A DNA stretch of 64,000 nt from Luteibacter sp. Lineage in GTDB: Bacteria > Pseudomonadota > Gammaproteobacteria > Xanthomonadales > Rhodanobacteraceae. The position numbers and the translations under genes are program-made. Position 1 is the stretch's first letter. Each line of letters begins with the position of its first letter. The DNA lies in NCBI RefSeq assembly GCF_009912395.1, contig NZ_WNDO01000003.1, forward strand, positions 124,001 to 188,000. Direction: 5' to 3'. Positions 11,711-19,934 of the stretch are shown here, in pieces. The notes under the pieces are model-generated. The model was not told the DNA's origin. It made no database searches and saw nothing but the letters and a program-made list of their open reading frames with translations.

Positions 11711-11734
11711 AGGCTCTCCCGCGCTTGTGTCGAT

Positions 11735-11778
11735 AAACCAAAAACGAAAGACCCGCGGTGGACCTATCCACCGCGGGC
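11735..11778 (-). terminator. Terminator after hsp20
   Basis: CCCGCGGTGGA / TCCACCGCGGG stem (11752-11777) around a 4-base loop, followed on the minus strand by TCTTTCGTTTTT. It separates hsp20 from cbpA and may only reduce read-through. Confidence 0.8.
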
Positions 11779-11801
11779 CAGGCTTGCAAGCTTAGACCGA
11801 A

Positions 11802-12254
11802 TCAGCCCGCGGCGTTGATCGCGATGCGACGCGGTGCGCTCTGCGCTTTCTTCGGAATCGCGATCTCCAGCACGCCATGCCGGCCCGCGGCGGTGATGCC
11901 ATCGGCGTCGGCGCTTTCCGGAAGCGTGAAGCTGCGCTTGAACGCACCTGCCACGCGCTCGACGCGAGCGTACTTGCCTTCGGCCTCACTGGTATAGGCC
12001 TTTCGCTCGCCCTTGATGCTCAGCACGTTCTTGTCCATCTGGATTTCAATATCGGCCAGGTCGACACCCGGCACGTCGGCGAGGATCAGGAAGCGGCCGT
12101 CTTCTTCACGAATGTCGACGCGCGGTGCCCAGGCGGATTCGGGCGCGGCGGTGGGCGCGGCGATCTCGCTACCGAAGAAGTGATCGAACACATTGCGCAG
12201 GTCGGCGCCGAGGGCCGGCGAGCGACGGAAAGCGACATGACGAAGCTGGTTCAT
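11802..12254 (-). CDS. Hsp20/alpha-crystallin small heat shock protein
   Basis: ATP-independent holdase chaperone. The 150 residues begin with a variable N-terminal arm containing the SPALGADLRNVFDHFFG amphipathic stretch, then the alpha-crystallin domain from about residue 45 (PRVDIREEDGRFLILADVPG) to ISIKGE-type strands, and the GVLEIAIPKK motif, the equivalent of the family's GVLTV sequence. The C-terminus lacks a clear IxI/V oligomer anchor beyond this. A candidate sigma32 promoter lies 50-80 bases upstream, which fits heat induction. Confidence 0.9.
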   Translation of the reverse strand: MNQLRHVAFRRSPALGADLRNVFDHFFGSEIAAPTAAPESAWAPRVDIREEDGRFLILADVPGVDLADIEIQMDKNVLSIKGERKAYTSEAEGKYARVERVAGAFKRSFTLPESADADGITAAGRHGVLEIAIPKKAQSAPRRIAINAAG

Positions 12255-12303
12255 CTGTTTGACTCCAAAGAAGTTTTCCGGCCCCTCGGCCGTCTGAGGT
12301 CAA

Positions 12304-12335
12304 ACATATGAGCGCCCGATCGCGATTCAAGGGGG
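12304..12335 (-). promoter_or_regulatory. Candidate sigma32 (RpoH) heat-shock promoter for hsp20
   Basis: On the minus strand CCCCCTTGAA (reverse of 12326-12335) is followed 13-14 bases later by CTCATATGT (12304-12312). This fits the RpoH pattern CTTGAA then CCCCATnT. The predicted start is about 45-50 bases upstream of the hsp20 ATG at 12254. Confidence 0.55.
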
Positions 12336-12412
12336 CGATCGATCCAGTTGCCGTCGCTTCAGCTTAACCGGGCTCGCTTACACTGCGCGCTTTCCCCAAG
12401 AGGCTCATCCTC

Positions 12413-12895
12413 ATGACCATCGCCGTTGGTGAACGCATTCCCGAAGCTTCCGTCAGCATCTACAAGGATGGCATCCAGTTCGTCAGCGCACGCGAGGTGC
12501 TCGGCGAAGGCAAGGTCGTGCTCTTCGCGGTGCCTGGCGCGTTCACGCCCACCTGCTCCAACAAGCATCTTCCGGGTTACATCCAGCACATCGAGGATTT
12601 CCGCACGCGTGGCGTGAAGGTCGCCTGCCTGTCGGTCAATGATCCCTTCGTGATGGAGGCCTGGGGCAAGGAGCGCGGCATTCCCGACGATATGGCGCTC
12701 CTGGCCGACGGCAACGCCACGTTCACCCGTGCCCTCGGCCTCGAACTCGATGGTACGAAGAATGGCATGGGTATCCGTGCGAAGCGCTTCGCCATGCACA
12801 TCGTCGATGGCGTGGTGAAGGTGCTGAACGTGGAGGCGCCGGGCGAGTTCAAGGTGTCGTCCGCCGAGGCGATGCTCGAAGCCGTCGAGGCCTGA
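12413..12895 (+). CDS. Prx5-type peroxiredoxin (AhpC/TSA superfamily, type II)
   Basis: Thiol peroxidase that reduces H2O2 and organic hydroperoxides, in this subfamily usually with glutathione/glutaredoxin. The peroxidatic cysteine is C48 in PGAFTPTCSNKHLPGY, and a second cysteine lies in KVACLSVND. The 160 residues and the ending EFKVSSAEAMLEAVEA match the single-domain Prx5 group; no fused glutaredoxin domain is present. It is divergent from the heat-shock gene and followed by a REP and a strong terminator. Confidence 0.9.
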   Translation: MTIAVGERIPEASVSIYKDGIQFVSAREVLGEGKVVLFAVPGAFTPTCSNKHLPGYIQHIEDFRTRGVKVACLSVNDPFVMEAWGKERGIPDDMALLADGNATFTRALGLELDGTKNGMGIRAKRFAMHIVDGVVKVLNVEAPGEFKVSSAEAMLEAVEA

Positions 12896-12903
12896 CCTGT
12901 ATC

Positions 12904-12949
12904 TGTAGGAGCGCGCTTGCGCGCGATCGCGCGCAAGCGCGCTCCTACA
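12904..12949. repeat. GTAG-REP pair, perfect 46-bp palindrome without loop
   Basis: The second zero-loop copy in the window; the two arms join at GCGCGATCGCGC. It starts 8 bases after the peroxiredoxin stop, just before a bidirectional terminator. Confidence 0.92.
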
Positions 12950-12961
12950 AGAGCATTGCAA

Positions 12962-12989
12962 AAAAAACCCGCCTTTCGGCGGGTTTTTT
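12962..12989. terminator. Bidirectional terminator between prx5 and gyrA
   Basis: AAAAAA-CCCGCC-TTTC-GGCGGG-TTTTTT: symmetrical, so it can end transcription of the peroxiredoxin (+) and of gyrA (-), whose stop lies directly beside it. Confidence 0.9.
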
Positions 12990-12991
12990 CA

Positions 12992-15622
12992 TCAGGCTTC
13001 CGGCGACTCGTTGTCGTCGGCGACCGGACCGGATTCCACCGGCGGTGCATCGGCCGCCGCTTCTCCGTTCAGCGTTTCGCCTTCACCCTCGATCTCTTCT
13101 TCGGCTTCCAGGCGAACGACACCGATCAGGGTCTCGTCCTTCGGCAACTTGATGAGCGTGACGCCCTGCGTGTTGCGGCTCACCTGGGCGACCTCGGAAA
13201 CGCGGGTACGCACGAGGGTGCCCTGGTCGGAGATCAGCATCAGCTGCTGGGTCTCGGTGACCTGTGTGGCGGCGACGAGGTTGCCGTTGCGCTCGGAGCA
13301 CTGGATGCCGATGACGCCCTGCGTGCCGCGCCCCTTCTTCGGGAAATCCTCGAGCACGGTGCGCTTGCCGAAGCCACGCGCCGTGGCGGTGAGGATGTCA
13401 CCGTCGCCGTGGGCGACGATGAGCGACACCACCGTAGCGTCATCCGCCAGCAGCATGCCGCGCACGCCGGTCGCGGTGCGGCCCATGGAGCGCACCTTGT
13501 TCTCGTCGAAACGCACGACCTTGCCGTTGGACGCGAACAGGAGCACGTCGCTTTCGCCGTTGGTCATGGCCACATCGACCAGCGCATCGCCCTCGTCGAG
13601 ATTGATGGCGGCCTTGCCCTTCTGCAGCTGGAACTCGAACTCGGTGAGCGGGGTCTTCTTGACCGTGCCCTTGCGGGTGGCGAAGAAGACGTAGCACGTC
13701 GGATCGTAGTCGCGGATGGGCAACACGGCCTGCACCTTCTCGCCCTCGCCCAGCGGCAACAGGTTCACGATGGGCTTGCCACGCGCACCCGGGCCGGCTT
13801 CCGGCATCTGGTACACCTTGAGCCAGTAGACGCGACCGGTGCTGGTGAAGGTGAGCAGCGTGTCATGGGTGTTCACCACCCACAGCTGCTGCACCACATC
13901 CTCGTCCTTCAGCGCCGACGCCGAACGGCCCTTGCCGCCGCGCTTCTGCGCACGGTACAGGCTGGCGGCCTGACGCTTCACGTAACCGGTGTGCGAGAGC
14001 GTGACCACGACGTCTTCCGGCGCGATTAGGTCGAGGACGTTGAGGTCTTCCTGCGAGTGCTGAATCTCGGTGCGACGCGCGTCGCCGTAGTCTGTGCGGA
14101 TCTGCTCCAGCTCTTCGCGGATGACTTCGAGCAGGCGCACCGGATTTTCGAGGATCTCGATGAGCTCGCCGATGACCTTGAGGATCTCGCGGTACTCGTC
14201 GGAGAGTTTTTCCTGCTCCAGGCCGGTGAGGCGATGCAGACGCATCTGCAGGATTTCGGTGGCCTGGGCTTCGGACAGCTGGTAGCCGCCGTCGCTGAGA
14301 CCGTCACGCGGATCCATGTCTTCCGGACGCGAGGCTTCGGCACCCGTGGCAGCCAGCAGCGAGCGGACCATGCCCGGCTCCCACTTGCGGGCGACCATGC
14401 GCTCGCGCGCTTCCTGCGAGGAGTTCGAGGTGCGGATCAGCTCGATCATCTCGTCGATGTTGGCGAGCGCGACCGTCAGGCCTTCGAGGATATGGGCGCG
14501 CTGGCGGGCCTTGCGCAGTTCGAAGATGGTGCGGCGGGTAACGACTTCGCGACGATGGCGGATGAACGCCTCAAGGATGTCCTTGAGGTTCAGCAGCTTC
14601 GGCTGGCCGTCGAGCAGCGCGACCATGTTGATGCCGAAGGTGACCTGGAGCTGCGTCTGCTGGAACAGGTTGTTCAGCACCACATCGCCCATGGCATCGC
14701 GGCGGATCTCGATGACCACGCGCATGCCGTCCTTGTCGGACTCGTCGCGCAGCTCGCTGATGCCTTCGAGTTTCTTTTCCTTGACCAGCTCGGCGATCTT
14801 CTCGATCAGACGCGCCTTGTTCACCTGGTACGGCAGCTCGTGGACGATGATCGTCTCGCGGCCGTTGGCTTCGGTCTCGATCTCGGCGCGTGCGCGCACG
14901 AGAATGCGGCCGCGACCGGTGCGGTAGGCCTCGATGATGCCCGACGAGCCGTTGATGATGCCGGCGGTGGGGAAATCAGGGCCCGGGATGTGGGTCATCA
15001 GCTCGTCGACGCCCAGCGAAGGCTCCTCGATGAGGGCCAGCGTGGCGTTGATGACCTCGGTCATGTTGTGCGGCGGAATGTTCGTCGCCATGCCCACCGC
15101 GATGCCGGCGGAACCGTTGACGAGCAGGTTCGGCACGCGGGTGGGAAGCACCAGCGGCTCGCTCTCGCTTTCGTCGTAGTTCGGTCCGAAGTCGACGGTT
15201 TCCTTGTCGATGTCGGCGAGCAGCTCGTGCGTGAGGCGCGCCATGCGCACCTCGGTGTATCGCATGGCTGCCGCGTTGTCGCCGTCCACCGAACCGAAGT
15301 TGCCCTGGCCGTCGACCAGCATGTAGCGCAGCGAGAACGGCTGCGCCATGCGGACGATGGTGTCGTACACGGAGGCGTCGCCATGCGGATGGTATTTACC
15401 GATGACGTCACCGACGACGCGCGCCGACTTCTTGTAGGGCTTGTTCCAGGCGTTGCCCAGCTCGTTCATCGCGAACAGCACGCGTCGGTGCACCGGCTTC
15501 AGGCCGTCACGCACATCGGGCAGCGCGCGCCCGACGATGACGCTCATCGCGTAGTCGAGATAGCTCTGGCGCATCTCGTCTTCGATGTTGACGCGGATGA
15601 CTTCTTTGGCGAGTTCTGCCAT
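12992..15622 (-). CDS. gyrA: DNA gyrase subunit A
   Basis: Type II topoisomerase subunit that cuts and rejoins DNA for negative supercoiling. The 876 residues start at the ATG at 15622, which has AGGAAG upstream; a longer in-frame start is possible but unlike the family. Active tyrosine Y122 lies in AAAMRYTE. The quinolone-resistance region reads [11 protein letters not shown], so residue 83 is Ala, 84 Ser and 87 Asp (E. coli numbering applies exactly). The C-terminal beta-pinwheel repeats are present, including the GyrA-box-like region [10 protein letters not shown], and the tail is acidic. Confidence 0.96.
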   Translation of the reverse strand: MAELAKEVIRVNIEDEMRQSYLDYAMSVIVGRALPDVRDGLKPVHRRVLFAMNELGNAWNKPYKKSARVVGDVIGKYHPHGDASVYDTIVRMAQPFSLRYMLVDGQGNFGSVDGDNAAAMRYTEVRMARLTHELLADIDKETVDFGPNYDESESEPLVLPTRVPNLLVNGSAGIAVGMATNIPPHNMTEVINATLALIEEPSLGVDELMTHIPGPDFPTAGIINGSSGIIEAYRTGRGRILVRARAEIETEANGRETIIVHELPYQVNKARLIEKIAELVKEKKLEGISELRDESDKDGMRVVIEIRRDAMGDVVLNNLFQQTQLQVTFGINMVALLDGQPKLLNLKDILEAFIRHRREVVTRRTIFELRKARQRAHILEGLTVALANIDEMIELIRTSNSSQEARERMVARKWEPGMVRSLLAATGAEASRPEDMDPRDGLSDGGYQLSEAQATEILQMRLHRLTGLEQEKLSDEYREILKVIGELIEILENPVRLLEVIREELEQIRTDYGDARRTEIQHSQEDLNVLDLIAPEDVVVTLSHTGYVKRQAASLYRAQKRGGKGRSASALKDEDVVQQLWVVNTHDTLLTFTSTGRVYWLKVYQMPEAGPGARGKPIVNLLPLGEGEKVQAVLPIRDYDPTCYVFFATRKGTVKKTPLTEFEFQLQKGKAAINLDEGDALVDVAMTNGESDVLLFASNGKVVRFDENKVRSMGRTATGVRGMLLADDATVVSLIVAHGDGDILTATARGFGKRTVLEDFPKKGRGTQGVIGIQCSERNGNLVAATQVTETQQLMLISDQGTLVRTRVSEVAQVSRNTQGVTLIKLPKDETLIGVVRLEAEEEIEGEGETLNGEAAADAPPVESGPVADDNESPEA

Positions 15623-15658
15623 CAATCGGCTTCCTGGAAAATCCGTGAAAATGCCCCC

Positions 15659-15714
15659 GTCGACCGCCAACTGCCGCGGCATCGCGACGCGGTCGACCCA
15701 ACCCGCCGATGATA
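15659..15714 (-). promoter_or_regulatory. gyrA leader: hairpin and possible promoter
   Basis: A 9-bp perfect inverted repeat GTCGACCGC/GCGGTCGAC (15659-15697) lies in the gyrA 5' region, with a GCCGCGGC palindrome in its loop. Upstream, TATCAT (15709-15714, minus strand) could be a -10 with TGTCTT 17 bases before it; this promoter call is weak. Confidence 0.4.
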
Positions 15715-15740
15715 TCACAACAGGTGCCGAAAAGACAGCA

Positions 15741-15778
15741 AAAACACCTTTTAAATCAGTGACTTAAATAGGTGTTTT
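15741..15778 (-). terminator. Terminator at the end of gtrA
   Basis: AAAACACCT/AGGTGTTTT arms with an AT-rich loop; the gtrA stop codon lies inside the loop. On the minus strand the stem is followed by TTTTTGCTGTCTTTT. It isolates gyrA from the upstream pair. Confidence 0.65.
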
Positions 15779-16177
15779 GGGGGCAGTGAAAAGCAGTGTC
15801 CTTGCCAGCACAAAGTTGGCGACGGCGCCCGCCACCGATCCCGCCGCGACGGCGACGATCGGCCACGCGTGAAGCGCGGGAAACAGATGGATGGCGAGCA
15901 CGTAGGCACCGTTGTTGAAGGCGGCGCCGACCAGCATCAGGCCCATCCAATGCAGCCATTCGGAGCGCTGGTCGCGTCCGGATTCGCGGTGCGCGAAGGT
16001 CTGGTGGCGGCTCCACCACCAGGTGAAGGTGGCGGCGGCCAGGAAGGACACCACGCGTGCGCTGTAGACGTTCCAGCCCGCCAACCGGACGAGGCCCTGG
16101 GCGATGCCGCCGTCGATCGCGAAACCGAGCACGCCACCCACGGCGAACAGCGCGATTTCGCGACGCAGGCGACTCAC
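15764..16177 (-). CDS. GtrA family membrane protein
   Basis: Small four-helix membrane protein of the GtrA/DPMS family, often thought to move polyprenyl-linked sugars across the membrane during surface polysaccharide decoration. The 137 residues contain [17 protein letters not shown], the conserved [18 protein letters not shown], and two later hydrophobic helices; [10 protein letters not shown] near the end corresponds to the family's NF-x-RxxVF ending. It starts at a GTG overlapping the mtnA stop by four bases (GTGA), so it is coupled to mtnA. No glycosyltransferase partner is adjacent. Confidence 0.85.
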   Translation of the reverse strand: MSRLRREIALFAVGGVLGFAIDGGIAQGLVRLAGWNVYSARVVSFLAAATFTWWWSRHQTFAHRESGRDQRSEWLHWMGLMLVGAAFNNGAYVLAIHLFPALHAWPIVAVAAGSVAGAVANFVLARTLLFTAPKTPI

Positions 16178-17187
16178 GGGAACATAATCCGCATCTGCTC
16201 TTCGTCGGGCTTCAGGATCACGCCACGCTCGGTGACGATGGCGTCGATCAGCTCGGCCGGGGTCACGTCGAACACCGGATTCCAGGCATCGGCGCCTTCG
16301 ATCACCGTGCGCGTGCCGCCCACGGACAGCAGTTCGGTGGCGTCGCGCAGTTCGATCTCGATGTCTTCCCCGCTGGCCGTGGCCATGTCCACCGTGGTGG
16401 ACGGCGCCACCACCATGAACTTCACGCCGTGATGGCGCGCGGCGATGGCGAGCTGGTAGGTGCCGATCTTGTTGGCGGTGTCGCCGTTGGCGGCGATACG
16501 ATCCGCGCCGACGATCACCCACTTCACCTTGCCGTCCTTCATGAGGTGCGACGCGGCCGAATCGGCGATCAGCTTCGCCGGGATACCGTCGCGGACCAGT
16601 TCCCACATGGTGAGTCGGGCACCCTGCTGCCAAGGGCGCGTTTCGCCGGCGTAGACGTGCTCGATGCGGCCCGCTTCCACGCCCGCGCGGATCACGCCCA
16701 AAGCCGTGCCGTAGCCCGCCGTGGCGAGCGAGCCCGTGTTGCAATGGGTCATCACGTGCGAGCCCGGCTCGATCAACGCAGCACCCAGCTCGCCCATGTG
16801 GCGATTGGCGGCCAGGTCTTCGTCCTGGATCGCTTGGGCCTCGCGCTCCAGCGCGGCGGCATCGGCGCCCGCATCGATGCGCGCCTTCATGCGATCCAGC
16901 GCCCACATCAGGTTCACCGCCGTGGGGCGCGCCGCGCGCAGGACGGCCAGGGCCTTCGGCAGGTCGTCGCCGGCTTTCGCGGCCAGTACTACGCCCCACG
17001 CCGCGGCGATGCCGATCGCGGGCGCACCGCGCACGGCAAGGTCGCGAATGGCTCGCGTGACGTCATCGTAGGAGACGCAGTCGAACCAGAGCTCCTCGGC
17101 GGGGAGGCGGCGCTGGTCGAGCAGGCGCAGGCGGTCGCCGCGCCACTGCACGGCGCGGATGGAGTCGTGGGAGGCGGAGGTGTTCAT
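16174..17187 (-). CDS. mtnA: S-methyl-5-thioribose-1-phosphate isomerase
   Basis: Methionine salvage enzyme converting 5-methylthioribose 1-phosphate to the ribulose form. The eIF2B-like fold shows [13 protein letters not shown], the cysteine motif [18 protein letters not shown] and the catalytic Asp in [20 protein letters not shown]. The start at 17187 gives 337 residues; an ATG six codons upstream (17205) is also possible, and neither has a strong ribosome-binding site. Other mtn genes are not in the window. It is followed by gtrA with a four-base overlap, an unusual pairing. Confidence 0.92.
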   Translation of the reverse strand: MNTSASHDSIRAVQWRGDRLRLLDQRRLPAEELWFDCVSYDDVTRAIRDLAVRGAPAIGIAAAWGVVLAAKAGDDLPKALAVLRAARPTAVNLMWALDRMKARIDAGADAAALEREAQAIQDEDLAANRHMGELGAALIEPGSHVMTHCNTGSLATAGYGTALGVIRAGVEAGRIEHVYAGETRPWQQGARLTMWELVRDGIPAKLIADSAASHLMKDGKVKWVIVGADRIAANGDTANKIGTYQLAIAARHHGVKFMVVAPSTTVDMATASGEDIEIELRDATELLSVGGTRTVIEGADAWNPVFDVTPAELIDAIVTERGVILKPDEEQMRIMFP

Positions 17188-17215
17188 CCGGCCATTATCC
17201 CCCATCCCGCATCCA

Positions 17216-17288
17216 TGTAGGAGCGCGCTTGCGCGCGATCGGTACGGAGAGGTGAGTCGCGCCCATCGCGCGCAAGCGCGCTCCTACA
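17216..17288. repeat. GTAG-REP inverted pair
   Basis: Sits between mtnA and the DUF2165 gene. The TAG inside its right arm (read on the minus strand, 17284-17286) is the stop codon of the DUF2165 protein. Confidence 0.92.
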
Positions 17289-17781
17289 GGTCGGGGTCGG
17301 GGTCGGGCTGGTTGACGAAGACCAATGCGCCCAGCAGCGCCATGTAGAAGCGGAATGCGCCTTCCTGGCCGTTCCAGGTCTTCGATTGCCACATGGCGAA
17401 CCATTCGCCACCGACCACCATGAAACCGAAGAACCAGACAAGGAAGCCGACGGTGCAACCGGCGATCACGAAACGCTTGGCGCGCTGGAAGGCGGCCATT
17501 GACTGGTGGCGCGCCACCCACAGTTCAATCGCGCCCAGCAGGAGCAACAAGGCCGTGAGGCCCTCCCCCGCGATGATCGCGACATAGGCGACATGCCAGG
17601 CCAGCGGCAACGTGATCGCCCGACCCATCAGGGCATTGCCGGGAAAGGTGGTGTCCATCGACAGCACGTGCTGCACGAAGGCGAAATTCGATCCATAGTC
17701 GATCAGGTTGTCGAACGTGACGATAAGGGCAAACAGGGCTAGCGCCAGGGCCATCGCCACCTTGGACCAACGAGAGATCAT
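17284..17781 (-). CDS. DUF2165 family small integral membrane protein
   Basis: A 165-residue protein with four predicted membrane helices (about 8-28, 60-83, 105-127, 140-157) and the motif WQSKTWNGQEGAFRFYM near the last helix, matching the DUF2165 family of unknown function. The C-terminus is a Pro-Asp repeat (PDPDPDL) that runs into the REP element, which supplies the TAG stop; the original end may have been altered by REP insertion. It lies 7 bases downstream of phaC and may be read with it. Confidence 0.85.
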   Translation of the reverse strand: MISRWSKVAMALALALFALIVTFDNLIDYGSNFAFVQHVLSMDTTFPGNALMGRAITLPLAWHVAYVAIIAGEGLTALLLLLGAIELWVARHQSMAAFQRAKRFVIAGCTVGFLVWFFGFMVVGGEWFAMWQSKTWNGQEGAFRFYMALLGALVFVNQPDPDPDL

Positions 17782-17788
17782 GCGGATG

Positions 17789-18856
17789 TCACCTCTGGTT
17801 CAACCACTCATGGATGGCCGGGGGCACCAGCTTCTGCGCGCGCCCGGAGACATAGATGCCGATATGGCCACCGGGAAACGCCAGCGCGGTGTAATCCTCG
17901 CTACCGATCGCCTCGCGCATCGGCGTGGAGGCCGCAGGTGGTACCAGGTGATCCTGCTCGGCGTAGATGTTCAGCACGGGCTGGGTCACGCGTTTCAGAT
18001 CCACCTGTCGCTTTCCGATCTGGATCCTGCCCTGCATCAGCAGGTTCTTCTGGAAGAAATCGCGCGCGAACTGACGGAATGTCTCGCCCGCCTGGTCCGG
18101 CGAGTCGAAGATCCACTTCTCCATGCGCAGGAAATTTTCCAGTTCCTTCGGGTTATCGAGAATGTCGACAAGGCCGACGTACTTCTGCTGGTTGAGGCGC
18201 AGCGGCTTGAGCGTGAGGTACGCGAAATTCATGAGGTCGGCGGGTACGTTGCCGACGGTGTCGACGAACAAGTCGATGTCGACGTTGCGCGCCCAGTGCG
18301 AAAGCATGTTGTCCGGCGTATGGAAATCGACCGGCGTCACCATGGTGACGAGGTTGCGCACTTTCTCCGGATGCAATGCCGAGTAGCACAGCGAGAACAC
18401 GCCGCCCTGGCAGATGCCGAGCAGGTTGATCGCGTCCAGGCCGTGCCGGCGACGCACTTCGTCGACGCAACGATCGAGGTAGCCGTCGATGTAGTCCTCC
18501 AGCGTGAGCCAGCGGTCGGCGCCATCGGGATAACCCCAGTCCACCAGGTAGACATCCTCGCCCTGCGCGAGCAGGTTGCGCACCATCGAGCGGTCTTCCT
18601 GGAGGTCGACCATCCACGGCGTGTTGACCAGCGCGTAGCAGATCAACAGCGGCGTTTTCGCCGTGGGCGCCTTCTCGCCCTTGAAGTGCCAGAGCGTCAG
18701 CTTGTCTTCCGTGTATACGATTTCGCGCGGCGTCGCGCCCAGTTCCACCGGGCCGACGTGGCGGAGCGTCTCCATGCCGGCTTCGAGCTTGCGACGGAAC
18801 GCTTCCATCTCGGCGCGGGCACGCTCCGGATCGATATGGAAGGGAGCGTCGGTCAT
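17789..18856 (-). CDS. phaC: Class III poly(3-hydroxyalkanoate) synthase subunit PhaC
   Basis: Catalytic subunit of the two-part PHA synthase that polymerises 3-hydroxyacyl-CoA on storage granules. The modified lipase box is GICQGG with nucleophile C149, the same number as in Allochromatium PhaC. The Asp appears in AEQDHLVPP and the His in FPGGHIGIYVSG. The 355 residues match class III (short PhaC needing PhaE), not class I/II. Its ATG overlaps the phaE stop by four bases. No phaA, phaB or phasin gene is nearby, so the monomer supply is elsewhere. Confidence 0.95.
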   Translation of the reverse strand: MTDAPFHIDPERARAEMEAFRRKLEAGMETLRHVGPVELGATPREIVYTEDKLTLWHFKGEKAPTAKTPLLICYALVNTPWMVDLQEDRSMVRNLLAQGEDVYLVDWGYPDGADRWLTLEDYIDGYLDRCVDEVRRRHGLDAINLLGICQGGVFSLCYSALHPEKVRNLVTMVTPVDFHTPDNMLSHWARNVDIDLFVDTVGNVPADLMNFAYLTLKPLRLNQQKYVGLVDILDNPKELENFLRMEKWIFDSPDQAGETFRQFARDFFQKNLLMQGRIQIGKRQVDLKRVTQPVLNIYAEQDHLVPPAASTPMREAIGSEDYTALAFPGGHIGIYVSGRAQKLVPPAIHEWLNQR

Positions 18857-19755
18857 CGCGAGGTTTTCCGGGTCGCGGTCTTGCGCGTGGCCTTTTTGGC
18901 GACGGCAGCCTTCTTCGGTGCGGCGGTTTTCGTGGGCGCCTTGGCCGGTTTGGCTCGCAGCGTGGCGATCTCGGCCTTCAGCGCCTCGACCTCGGCGGCC
19001 AGCCCCTGCATCTGGCGCAATTCGCGGCGCATTGCCTGGAGGCGTTCGCCGAGGCTATCCACTTCCTTGCGGGTGGGCATGCCGGCCTGCGCGGACAGGC
19101 GTTCGATCTGGCGTTGCTGGAGCAGCTTCAGGCGCATCTGCGCATTGACCAGCGCCGCGTAGACCTCGCGGAACTCCGCCGATAGCGCGGCCTGCGCGTA
19201 GCTCTCCTCCGCCAGGTTTACCCAGCGATCGTAGAGCGAACGCATGGAGTCGGCGTCCGTGGGGGCCTGCTGATGACGCAGCGCCTCGGAGGCCCGGTCG
19301 TGCACGCCCTGCAACAGTGTCTGGTAGCGGGTGTACTGCTCGGCGTAGTCGATCCAGGCGCGCAGCAGGGCCTGCTGTTCCTCCTGCTGCTCGCGGGTGA
19401 TCCCGAAGGCCGGCAGCGACAAGGCCTCGCGAGCCACCTTCGCCCAGTCGTCGAACCGCTCGGTACCCGGCTGGGCACCCGGAGGCGGGCCGAAACCGAA
19501 CGACGGTGCGCCGGGAGCAGCCTGCCCGAAGGGCGGCGTCCCCATGCCGAAGGGCGATGTCGGGGCTTGCCCGCCCATCACCGAGCGCAGCCAGTCGCCA
19601 TAGCCGTCCAGGCCGGAGAACAGGCGTCCGACGATATCGGGCGACGGCGTGACGGCCGGGCCGGCCTTGGGATCGAACTGGCGCGCCCAGGCTTCCACGC
19701 CATCGCGGACGAAGGCCTGGTACTGGTCGATGAAATCATTGGTCTTTTCGGACAT
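18853..19755 (-). CDS. phaE: Class III PHA synthase subunit PhaE
   Basis: Activating partner of PhaC in class III synthases. The 300 residues show the N-terminal FIDQYQAFVRDGVEAWARQF, a Gly/Pro-rich middle (about 80-105), the family motif around LYDRWVNLAEESYAQAALS near 180, and a long coiled coil (about 205-260). The last 30 residues are Lys/Ala/Thr-rich (KKAAVAKKATRKTATRKTSR), like histone H1-type tails of some PHA granule proteins that bind DNA; this tail is not needed for the family call and is unusual. First gene of phaEC; REP hairpin 31 bases upstream. Confidence 0.92.
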   Translation of the reverse strand: MSEKTNDFIDQYQAFVRDGVEAWARQFDPKAGPAVTPSPDIVGRLFSGLDGYGDWLRSVMGGQAPTSPFGMGTPPFGQAAPGAPSFGFGPPPGAQPGTERFDDWAKVAREALSLPAFGITREQQEEQQALLRAWIDYAEQYTRYQTLLQGVHDRASEALRHQQAPTDADSMRSLYDRWVNLAEESYAQAALSAEFREVYAALVNAQMRLKLLQQRQIERLSAQAGMPTRKEVDSLGERLQAMRRELRQMQGLAAEVEALKAEIATLRAKPAKAPTKTAAPKKAAVAKKATRKTATRKTSR

Positions 19756-19785
19756 GCGCTAATCGTACCGCGCCTGCCCGACACA

Positions 19786-19853
19786 TGTAGGAGCGCGCTT
19801 GCGCGCGATGGGAGCTTGCGACACCTCCCATCGCGCGCAAGCGCGCTCCTACA
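19786..19853. repeat. GTAG-REP inverted pair
   Basis: Lies between phaE and the pnp terminator. The loop itself is palindromic (GGGAG ... CTCCC), extending the possible stem. Confidence 0.92.
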
Positions 19854-19880
19854 ACGGCAGGGGCAGCGACGAACGGGCAT

Positions 19881-19915
19881 AAAAAAACCCGGCATCTTGC
19901 GATGCCGGGCTTTTT
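19881..19915. terminator. Strong bidirectional terminator after pnp
   Basis: AAAAAAA then CCCGGCATC-TTGC-GATGCCGGG then CTTTTT. It ends the rpsO-pnp transcript on the minus strand just before phaE. Confidence 0.88.
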
Positions 19916-19934
19916 AGACCACAGGGGCGATGGA

